16,290 bases of DNA from Christensenella sp. UBA1259 (GTDB taxonomy: Bacteria; Bacillota; Clostridia; Christensenellales; Borkfalkiaceae), in assembly GCA_002308755.1 (NCBI GenBank), contig DBVR01000039.1:1-16290 (forward strand), read 5' to 3'. Positions within the stretch are counted from its first letter, which is position 1, and each line of letters begins with the position of its first letter. The position numbers and the translations under genes are program-made. The notes beneath the pieces are model-generated. The model was not told the origin of the DNA and ran no database searches. It saw only the letters and a list, made by a program, of their open reading frames with translations. This document shows positions 1 through 5,650 of the stretch, piece after piece.

Positions 1-1234
1 CGCCGTGCGGCGGCGCGCCGTACTTGTGGAACATAAGGTAGGTGTCGAAAAGTTCGGGTTTCATACCGCACTTTTCCATCTTTGCGACCTGTTCTTTGTA
101 GTCGTGTATCCTTTGTCCGCCCGAAGTTATCTCCAACCCCCTGAAAAGCAGGTCGAACGACAGCGTGTATTCGGGGTCTTCGGGATCGTCCATAGTGTAG
201 AACGGGCGTTTTTTCGACGGGTAGTGCGTTATGAATATAAAATCGCTGCCGAGTTCCTTTTTCGCGTATTTGCCGAGCATTTCTTCTTCCTGCGGGTCGA
301 AGTCCTTCATATCCGACGGGGTATAACGGAATTTTTCCATTATTATCTTCTTGGCGTCCATAAATTTAAGGGTTGGGATAGCGTCTATTTCGGGAATATC
401 GGCTTTTAAGAGTTCCACTTCCTTTTTATAGTCGGTTTTAAGAAGATTCATTATATATTTGAGCGCGCCCGTTTCCATATTCATAATGTCTTCGAAACCG
501 TCTATGAAACCCATTTCGAGATCCATGGAGATATATTCGTTAAGGTGGCGGGAAGTGTCGTGGTGTTCGGCACGGAATACCGGCGCGATTTCGAACACCT
601 TTCCGAACACGCCGACCAGCGCCTGTTTATAAAGCTGCGGGCTTTGCGCCAAAAATACCTGTTTTCCGAAATAGTCGAGTTTAAAGACGTTAGTGCCGCC
701 TTCCGCCCCCGCGAAGTTTATCTTGGGCGTGCGTATCTCGGTAAAGCCGTTTTTATTGAGAAATTCCCTGAACCCCCTTGCGATACCTTCCTGAATTTTG
801 AATATCGCCCGTTCTTTGGGATTCCGCATAGCGACGGGGCGCAGGTCCAACACGGTGTTTAACTGTATGTTGTCGAGTTGCTTTTTATTGATGACTATGG
901 GCAAAGGTTCTGCGGGCAGGGATAATATCTTTATATCGTGTATCTGCAATTCGTACCTTAGATTTCCCGCAGAATCCTTACTTCCGACGACTTTTCCCGT
1001 AACGGTAACCGCCGCTTCTTCCGAAAGTTTTTCGTCCCAGCGGTAGTCGGAAAATTCCGGCGCGTAAACGCATTGAATAAGGTCTCTTTCCGTGCGCAGG
1101 ATAACGAAGGAAAACCCCGTCATCTCGCGGATCCTGTGTATATACCCGTTTACCGAAACTTCTTTTCCGTCGAACGCGGCAAAGTCGTCGTATTCCACGG
1201 TGGTTTTTCTGATAACGCCGTCTATTTTATTCAT
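1..1234 (-). CDS. aspS: Aspartyl-tRNA synthetase, archaeal type, probably non-discriminating (aspartate--tRNA(Asn) ligase); partial, C-terminus cut by window start
   Basis: Class II aminoacyl-tRNA synthetase that charges tRNA(Asp), and probably also tRNA(Asn), with aspartate in the cytoplasm. The reverse-strand translation gives 411 residues from the ATG at 1234. An N-terminal OB-fold anticodon-binding domain covers about residues 25-105 and the catalytic domain starts near 135. Motif 1 is around FTEIRTP (164-170), the AQSPQLYKQ segment lies at 196-204, and motif 2 has FRAE and RHLNE (220-233). The segment after motif 2 (YISMDLEMGF) and the absence of a GAD insertion match the archaeal-type AspRS, not the long bacterial form or AsnRS. 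Motif 3 (GxGxGxxR) and about 20 residues lie beyond the window edge. His33 in GYIH falls in the anticodon-binding loop where, as I recall, non-discriminating enzymes carry His. Such enzymes rely on GatCAB to convert Asp-tRNA(Asn) to Asn-tRNA(Asn); no gat gene is in this window. The start has a good AAGGAG (1241-1246) 6 nt upstream. Confidence 0.88.
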   Translation of the reverse strand, partial: MNKIDGVIRKTTVEYDDFAAFDGKEVSVNGYIHRIREMTGFSFVILRTERDLIQCVYAPEFSDYRWDEKLSEEAAVTVTGKVVGSKDSAGNLRYELQIHDIKILSLPAEPLPIVINKKQLDNIQLNTVLDLRPVAMRNPKERAIFKIQEGIARGFREFLNKNGFTEIRTPKINFAGAEGGTNVFKLDYFGKQVFLAQSPQLYKQALVGVFGKVFEIAPVFRAEHHDTSRHLNEYISMDLEMGFIDGFEDIMNMETGALKYIMNLLKTDYKKEVELLKADIPEIDAIPTLKFMDAKKIIMEKFRYTPSDMKDFDPQEEEMLGKYAKKELGSDFIFITHYPSKKRPFYTMDDPEDPEYTLSFDLLFRGLEITSGGQRIHDYKEQVAKMEKCGMKPELFDTYLMFHKYGAPPHG

Positions 1235-1260
1235 AACGATCTCCTTGAAATAACGTAATT

Positions 1261-1290
1261 ATTTTAACACCGAAAGGCGCGTTTAGGCAA
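1261..1290 (-). promoter_or_regulatory. Sigma-A-like promoter for the aspartyl-tRNA synthetase gene
   Basis: Read on the minus strand: TTGCCT (1285-1290), an 18-nt spacer, then TAAAAT (1261-1266) preceded by TGT, giving an extended -10. It lies 27 nt upstream of the start codon, in the divergent region shared with the degV gene. Confidence 0.55.
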
Positions 1291-1350
1291 CTGTTTTCAG
1301 ACAATTTCCCCGCAAAATTCCGTTACTCTTCTTTATACCGTGAAAAACGT

Positions 1351-1379
1351 TTGTCAATATCTCTAAAATGTGCTAAAAT
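1351..1379 (+). promoter_or_regulatory. Sigma-A-like promoter for the DegV-family gene
   Basis: TTGTCA (1351-1356), a 17-nt spacer and TAAAAT (1374-1379) with an extended -10 TGC directly before it. It is placed 36 nt upstream of the ATG at 1416. Confidence 0.65.
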
Positions 1380-1415
1380 AAAGAAAGTCGGAACCGTCCG
1401 ATAAAAAGGAGAATT

Positions 1416-2276
1416 ATGAAGATCGCCGTTTCGGTGGAATCCACCCACGATTTAAGTAAAGAACTTCTGGAAAAGTTCGATATAAAAGTCATACCCTATC
1501 AGATAACTCTGGGAGATATGGCTTTTAAGGACGGGGAGTACAGTACGGAAGAAATGTTCGCTTTCGTCGATAAATATAACAGACTTCCCAAGACCACCGC
1601 GCTTAACGAGTTTGAATACGGAGAGTTTTTCGAAGGGCTTAAAAAAGACTACGACGCGGTTATACATATATGTCTTTCGAGCGGAATAACTTCTTCCTGC
1701 GGCAACGCGGAACGCGCGGCGGCGGGACTGGAAAACGTATTCGCGGTGGACAGTAAGTCGTTATCCACGGGCATAGGGCTTCTCGCTATCTGCGCGAGAG
1801 AACTTGCCGACAAAGGGCTTTCGCCCGAGCGTATCGTGGAGATACTCAACGAAAGAAAGGAAAAGAACCAGACGAGTTTCGTTATAGAAAGGCTCGATTA
1901 TCTCTATAAAGGCGGCAGGTGCAACAGTATCCAGCTTTTAGGCGCGAACATTCTGCGTATACGCCCCAGCGTTATTTTAAAGGGCGGCAAGATGGTAATG
2001 CACAAAAGATACCGCGGCAATATGACGCAGGTCGTAACCAAATATTGTCATGACACGGCGGAAGAATTCAATACTCCCGACCTGACGAGAGTGTTTATAA
2101 CCTACACTTCGGCAACGCCCGAAATGTTGGAAGAAGCGAGAAAAGCGTGCGAACGTATGGGCTTTAAGGAAGTTATCGAAACGTTTGCGGGCGGAACTAT
2201 CGCAAGCCACTGCGGACCGCATACTTTAGGCATACTGTACATAAACGACGGAAAGAGCGTGGCAGATTTCAACTGA
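1416..2276 (+). CDS. DegV family protein (fatty-acid-binding, FakB-like)
   Basis: DegV proteins bind one long-chain fatty acid; the FakB members present it to the kinase FakA for phosphorylation and entry into phospholipid synthesis. At 286 residues this is the usual full length. Visible landmarks are the N-terminal IAVSVESTHDL strand-turn, the TTAL segment at 60-63, SSGITSSCGNA (88-98), DSKSLSTG (112-119), the LDYLYKGGRCN stretch (160-170), IRPSVILKGG (182-191) and the C-terminal GGTIASHCGPH (259-269). Thr61, Ser93, Arg168 and His265 sit where FakB-type proteins contact the fatty-acid carboxylate. The family's TSxP segment is altered to TTAL, so ligand preference could differ. The start has AAGGAG (1406-1411) 4 nt upstream. 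No FakA or other lipid gene is adjacent; the gene looks monocistronic, with a long hairpin 9 nt after its stop. Confidence 0.9.
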   Translation: MKIAVSVESTHDLSKELLEKFDIKVIPYQITLGDMAFKDGEYSTEEMFAFVDKYNRLPKTTALNEFEYGEFFEGLKKDYDAVIHICLSSGITSSCGNAERAAAGLENVFAVDSKSLSTGIGLLAICARELADKGLSPERIVEILNERKEKNQTSFVIERLDYLYKGGRCNSIQLLGANILRIRPSVILKGGKMVMHKRYRGNMTQVVTKYCHDTAEEFNTPDLTRVFITYTSATPEMLEEARKACERMGFKEVIETFAGGTIASHCGPHTLGILYINDGKSVADFN

Positions 2277-2284
2277 TAACGAGA

Positions 2285-2318
2285 ATTTACGCCGAAGGGT
2301 GTGCCCTTCGGCGTAAAT
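2285..2318. terminator. Perfect 15-bp inverted repeat after degV (hairpin, no U-run)
   Basis: The arms at 2285-2299 and 2304-2318 are perfectly complementary around a TGTG loop; the core is GCCGAAGGG/CCCTTCGGC. Its position just after the degV stop suggests a 3'-end or termination structure. Neither strand has a T-tract next to the stem, so it is not a standard intrinsic terminator. It could instead be an mRNA-stabilising 3' hairpin or a protein-binding palindrome. Confidence 0.45.
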
Positions 2319-2349
2319 ACCGAAAAAGGATAAAACTTTCGAGTTTTAA

Positions 2350-2355
2350 TATAAT
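2350..2355 (+). promoter_or_regulatory. Candidate -10 element for the DUF1508 gene
   Basis: A consensus TATAAT lies 19 nt upstream of the ATG at 2375. I see no convincing -35 hexamer 16-18 nt upstream. The strong Shine-Dalgarno AAAGGGG (2361-2367) lies between it and the start. Confidence 0.4.
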
Positions 2356-2374
2356 AAACGAAAGGGGATAAACT

Positions 2375-2524
2375 ATGGAAAAGAAAAAACCCGCGGCGAA
2401 ACCCGCCGCACAACCCGCGGCAAAGCCCGCGGAAAAGAAACCCGCAAAACCCGTCGCCAAAACGACGGAAGTAAAGCCCGCGGCAAAGCCCGACGAGAAA
2501 AAACCCGTTAAAGCGGCAAAGCCT
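2375..2524 (+). repeat. Imperfect KPAA-coding tandem repeat
   Basis: The first 50 codons repeat imperfect units such as AAACCCGCCGCA and AAGCCCGCGGAA, coding Lys-Pro-Ala-Ala and variants. Such a tract could vary in copy number by slippage between strains. Confidence 0.6.
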
Positions 2525-3241
2525 TCGGGCAAGTGGATAATAGAGCAGAAAGGACAGGGCGAATACCTTTCCAAACTGCTTGCGTCCAACGGCGAAGTTA
2601 TGCTGACCAGCGAGATATATTCCGGCGAAGGCAGCGCGGTAAGCGGCGTAAGCACCATAATAAAGGGCGTGGAAACGGGGAGTTTCACGGTATACGAGAA
2701 CAAAAACGGAACGTTCTACTATAAACTCAAAAGCGCGCAGAACAGACTTTTGTGCGCAGGCGAGATATATAAGGACAGGGGCAGGTGTCTCGCTGCGATA
2801 GAATCGGTAAAAAGGATAGCGGGCAGCGCGGAACTTTCCGACGGCGTCTTTAAAGGTTCGGAATACGTAAAGTACAAACCCGAAAAGATAACCAAAAAAT
2901 CGCTTGCGGAAGCGACCGCCGGCAAGTGGAAGATAGAAGTCGCGAAAAACGGCAAATATTACGCCACGCTGTATGCCTGCAACGGACAGGTTATGCTTTC
3001 CACCGAAGAAGTGTCGAGCAAAGCCTCCGCGCTTTCGGGGATAGAGAACGTAAAGAAAAACTGCGCGGCGGGGAATTTCGTCATAGATCAGGACAAATTC
3101 GGCAAGTTCTACTATAAACTTCGCAACGCGCAGAAATCCGTGGTCTGCATAGGCGAATCCTACGCAAAACTCGAAAGTTGCATAAAGGCGTTGGAAACGG
3201 TCAGACGTTTAGCGGAGATATCCCCGCTTGCGGATAAATAG
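2375..3241 (+). CDS. Protein with four DUF1508 (YegP/UPF0339-type) repeats and a Lys/Ala/Pro-rich N-terminal tail
   Basis: A 288-residue protein in two parts. Residues 1-50 are low-complexity: 15 Lys, 13 Ala and 10 Pro, in recurring KPAA units. After the tail come four copies of a roughly 48-residue unit in two pairs, starting near residues 52, 102, 183 and 233. Each begins GKW/GSF/GNF and continues with a pattern like GxYYxKLxxxNGxVxxxxExY and a Ser/Ala-rich helix ending in SVK or NVK. This is the DUF1508 fold known from the small YegP proteins, whose function is unknown. Typical members have one or two units, so four plus a basic disordered tail is long. There is no signal peptide or membrane segment. 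A cationic tail could bind nucleic acid or another polyanion, but that is inference. The gene stands alone, has a strong ribosome binding site and ends at a bidirectional terminator. Confidence 0.82.
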   Translation: MEKKKPAAKPAAQPAAKPAEKKPAKPVAKTTEVKPAAKPDEKKPVKAAKPSGKWIIEQKGQGEYLSKLLASNGEVMLTSEIYSGEGSAVSGVSTIIKGVETGSFTVYENKNGTFYYKLKSAQNRLLCAGEIYKDRGRCLAAIESVKRIAGSAELSDGVFKGSEYVKYKPEKITKKSLAEATAGKWKIEVAKNGKYYATLYACNGQVMLSTEEVSSKASALSGIENVKKNCAAGNFVIDQDKFGKFYYKLRNAQKSVVCIGESYAKLESCIKALETVRRLAEISPLADK

Positions 3242-3297
3242 CGGTAAGGATTTTCCGGAGTACGCAAAATCAAAAAATTTACTGATAACGGCAATAA

Positions 3298-3327
3298 AAA
3301 AGACGGGCGTAAAGCCCGTCTTTTATT
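3298..3327. terminator. Bidirectional intrinsic terminator between convergent genes
   Basis: The GC-rich stem GACGGGC/GCCCGTC (3302-3308 with 3314-3320) surrounds a GTAAA loop. It is flanked by A-runs on the left and TTTTATT on the right, so either strand reads as stem plus U-tract. It serves the DUF1508 gene on the plus strand and the TSCPD gene on the minus strand. Confidence 0.9.
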
Positions 3328-3338
3328 ACGTCGAACGT

Positions 3339-3584
3339 TCAGTTTTTGATATAATTTTCTATCGCCGCGGCGAGTTGATCGGGGCAGCTCGTGCCGTTTC
3401 TGCACTGCACGCCTTTAAGAAGCGACACCACTTCTTCGGCTTTCCTGCCTTCCGCAAGTTTCGCCACCGCCTGCGTGTTGCCGGGGCAGCCTCCTATAAA
3501 ACGCACGCTTTTAACGATACCGTCTTCCGTTATTTCGAATTCTATCTCTCTCGAACAAGTGCCGCGCGTTCTGTATCTTTCCAT
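3339..3584 (-). CDS. TSCPD domain-containing protein (TIGR03905 family)
   Basis: An 81-residue protein of the small TSCPD family common in Clostridia; its function is not established. The family signature is seen as CRNGTSCPDQLA (61-72). Four cysteines at 10, 33, 61 and 67, together with GGCPGN (31-36), are laid out like the TSCPD domain found at the C-terminus of class II (cobalamin-dependent) ribonucleotide reductases, where they are thought to bind metal or take part in thiol chemistry. No reductase domain is present here. Its ATG follows directly on the TAA of the upstream DUF4364 gene with no intervening base, so the two are co-transcribed and probably translationally coupled. Confidence 0.85.
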   Translation of the reverse strand: MERYRTRGTCSREIEFEITEDGIVKSVRFIGGCPGNTQAVAKLAEGRKAEEVVSLLKGVQCRNGTSCPDQLAAAIENYIKN

Positions 3585-4109
3585 TTAATCCACCAGTCCT
3601 TCGTAAATATTCCTGTAAAGGTCGGTCGCCTTTTCGCCCCACTTTTTGTATATGTCCTTCGCTATCTGGCGGTTGGGTACTACGAGTTTGAGTTCCAGAA
3701 CAGGTTGCACGGGTTCTATTATCTTCAAAGAAACGGTGTAAGTGCCGTCCTTATTCATAAAGTAATCCGCCACGCACTCCTGTTTTCTCCTGTAACGGTT
3801 GCGGTTGTTCTTGATGAAAAGCGAGATTTCTTCTCTCGTGGACGCGGGGATATTGATAAAGAAATTCGCAAGACATATTCTGCCGTCCGTGGTTATGGTA
3901 TAAAGCGGTTCTTCGTTGTCGGCGATATTGTATATCCAGCCGCAGTCGAGAAGTTGCTTTAAGATGGGCTGACAATCCATGTACGCCAGCCAGTTGTTGG
4001 AAGAACAGCACATATCCAGCACCGTATTTTCCGACAGCGGTACTTCCATTTTGTCGAAGACGAATAACAATATTAACTTGTTCAAGGAAGAATCGCCCTT
4101 TACTTGCAT
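3585..4109 (-). CDS. DUF4364 family protein, predicted winged-helix regulator
   Basis: A 174-residue protein that I recognise as DUF4364, a Clostridia family. Residues 8-85 look like a winged-helix DNA-binding domain: a helix LNKLILLFVFDKM (9-21), a helix pair through residues 28-56, and a wing strand PLYTITTDGRICL (68-80). This is the layout of PadR/MarR-like repressors. The C-terminal half (about 88-174) has a basic helix RNRYRRKQ (103-110) and beta strands, perhaps for ligand binding or dimerisation. The targets are unknown. It is the first gene of a two-gene minus-strand unit with the TSCPD gene. The start at 4109 has only a weak GGGG-type ribosome site about 12 nt upstream, so the exact N-terminus is less certain. 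Confidence 0.82.
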   Translation of the reverse strand: MQVKGDSSLNKLILLFVFDKMEVPLSENTVLDMCCSSNNWLAYMDCQPILKQLLDCGWIYNIADNEEPLYTITTDGRICLANFFINIPASTREEISLFIKNNRNRYRRKQECVADYFMNKDGTYTVSLKIIEPVQPVLELKLVVPNRQIAKDIYKKWGEKATDLYRNIYEGLVD

Positions 4110-4156
4110 GTATTTTATCCCCGTTTCCGTAAAATCAAAGATACCTCTTCCCGTTA

Positions 4157-4184
4157 ATTATACCATAAAATCGGACTTTGTAAA
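4157..4184 (-). promoter_or_regulatory. Extended -10 promoter for the DUF4364-TSCPD pair
   Basis: Read on the minus strand: TTTACA (4179-4184), a 16-nt spacer and TATAAT (4157-4162) preceded by TGG, an extended -10. It lies about 48 nt upstream of the start at 4109. Confidence 0.65.
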
Positions 4185-4225
4185 GGACTTTATGCGATTT
4201 TTTGTAAAATTACCGCTTAAAAGTG

Positions 4226-4254
4226 TTTATATATGGGATAAATTATGGTATAAT
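4226..4254 (+). promoter_or_regulatory. Extended -10 promoter for the 270-residue gene, NUDIX gene and possibly typA
   Basis: TTTATA (4226-4231), a 17-nt spacer and TATAAT (4249-4254) with TGG directly before it. It is divergent from the DUF4364 promoter, and both share the 14-base sequence TTATGGTATAATTA in inverted orientation. Confidence 0.6.
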
Positions 4255-4306
4255 TAGGTTGCGCGGAATATTTGCGACGGAACGCATATCAGGATTAAGG
4301 TGAAAT

Positions 4307-5119
4307 ATGGACAGAAGAGAAGAACTCGATCTTTTTTTACAGAAAGCCGACGAACTTATAGACGGCAAGTATATAATAGCCGATATGAAGATAGTGGGGC
4401 TTCTAAAGGCGATAGCGGCGTCGGACGCGCTGGTCGCGCTTTTTAAAAACTGCCTTACGGGTTTCGACTATAAAAAGGCGAAGGAAAAATATCTCGTAAA
4501 GAGTAAGTATCTTTCGGAAAACAAGGGAGAGTTTATCCTGCCGCCGTCTTCACGCGAACTTCTGGCGTTCATATTCAATATTCTTCTCGATATCGACGCA
4601 AGGCGGATAGATTTCGCGGAGTTTATCAATAAATACTTTTACGAAGACGGCAGTTTCGCTTTGGGTTACGCGGCGTTTATCAATTCCATGATAAAACCTT
4701 TTAAAAACTCGGTGAAAGTGCTTATGGAAAGCGTGATAGACGGTAAACTTCAAGATCCCGTCGAAGCGCTGTGCCGCGAAGAGGAGCGCAGGGAACGCGA
4801 AAAAGCCGAAGAAGAAGAGAGGATCTTAAAAGAAAAAGAACTTGCGGAAAAGTCCTACGGTGAAAGCCTTAAAGCGTTAAAAGAACTTCTTCTGAAAGAT
4901 AAGACCAAAGTAAAAGAGAGCAAGTTGAAAGAAGACGACAAAGAAGAAGCGGTAATGCTGATAGACGCCTTTGCGGACGCCGTTTCGGGGACGGATAAGG
5001 ACGCGATAGCGTATTCCTATCTCGGGTACAAATATCTCGTAAAGTACAGGAAAATGATGTTTTACGGCAGGCTTAAAAAGGTCAACTCGTATATCAAGGA
5101 CGTATTAAATGGAATTTGA
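4307..5119 (+). CDS. Conserved-looking hypothetical protein with a charged coiled-coil-like segment
   Basis: I do not recognise this 270-residue protein. The N-terminal 150 residues are predicted mostly helical with hydrophobic stretches (MKIVGLLKAIAASDALVALF, 27-46; ELLAFIFNILLDI, 84-96) that look like buried helices rather than membrane spans. Residues about 155-215 are dominated by Glu and Lys, consistent with a coiled coil or long solvent-exposed helix. The last 55 residues return to a mixed helical pattern with many Tyr. There is no signal peptide. The start has AAGGTG (4297-4302) 4 nt upstream. The stop overlaps the start of the NUDIX gene by 11 nt, so the two are probably translated together. 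That linkage is the only hint of function. Codon use resembles that of its neighbours. Confidence 0.75.
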   Translation: MDRREELDLFLQKADELIDGKYIIADMKIVGLLKAIAASDALVALFKNCLTGFDYKKAKEKYLVKSKYLSENKGEFILPPSSRELLAFIFNILLDIDARRIDFAEFINKYFYEDGSFALGYAAFINSMIKPFKNSVKVLMESVIDGKLQDPVEALCREEERREREKAEEEERILKEKELAEKSYGESLKALKELLLKDKTKVKESKLKEDDKEEAVMLIDAFADAVSGTDKDAIAYSYLGYKYLVKYRKMMFYGRLKKVNSYIKDVLNGI

Positions 5120-5636
5120 AGAGAAAACCTTGCGGGAAGAGTACGTTTATAAGGGCAGGATATTAAACCTTAAAAAAGATCTCGTGGAACTTCCCGACAA
5201 ATCGGAGTCTTACCGCGAAATCGTGGAACACGGCGGCGGAGCCGCCGTTCTTTGCGTTTCGGACGGAAAAATACTGCTTGTAAAGCAGTTTCGGTACGCG
5301 TACAGGGAAGAACTTATCGAGATACCCGCGGGCAAGATAGACGCGGGCGAAACGCCCGTGGACGCGGCAAAGAGAGAACTTATCGAAGAAACGGGGATAT
5401 CGGCGGGAAAGTTTACCCTTATCGCCGAGATGTACCCGTCTCCCGGCTACACCAACGAAAAGATATACATTTACAGGGCGGAAGGGCTTAAAAAGGCGAG
5501 TGCGCACCTTGATAAGGACGAATTTTTAAGGGCGTTTACGCTTCCCGTAAGTGAAGTAAAGGAAATGGCGGCGGCGGGAAAAATAAAGGACGCGAAAACG
5601 CTTATCGCGCTTTCGCACCTTAACGACGTGAAATAA
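5109..5636 (+). CDS. NUDIX hydrolase, ADP-ribose pyrophosphatase type
   Basis: Hydrolyses ADP-ribose, or related nucleoside diphosphate sugars, to AMP and a sugar phosphate, removing a reactive NAD breakdown product. The 175-residue length fits the ADPRase subfamily. The Nudix box is complete at 75-97, with G75, E81, R89, E90, E93, E94 and G96 in the GX5EX7REUXEEXGU spacing, and the metal ligands are intact. EIPAGK (71-76) before the box and the YPSPGYTNE segment (109-117) after it are hallmarks of ADP-ribose enzymes. The start is fixed by AAGGA (5096-5100) at 8 nt and by the 11-nt overlap with the preceding gene. typA follows 14 nt after the stop, so the three may form one transcript. Confidence 0.93.
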   Translation: MEFEEKTLREEYVYKGRILNLKKDLVELPDKSESYREIVEHGGGAAVLCVSDGKILLVKQFRYAYREELIEIPAGKIDAGETPVDAAKRELIEETGISAGKFTLIAEMYPSPGYTNEKIYIYRAEGLKKASAHLDKDEFLRAFTLPVSEVKEMAAAGKIKDAKTLIALSHLNDVK

Positions 5637-5650
5637 AGGACGGCAACACG

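Noticed and set aside
5..1046. Plus-strand open frames at 5-409, 545-862 and 798-1046
   Set aside because: They lie opposite the aspartyl-tRNA synthetase, whose minus-strand translation has clear class II motifs; their own translations show no family features.
3228..3962. 244-codon plus-strand frame across the convergent region
   Set aside because: It runs through the bidirectional terminator and opposite two recognised minus-strand genes (TSCPD and DUF4364).
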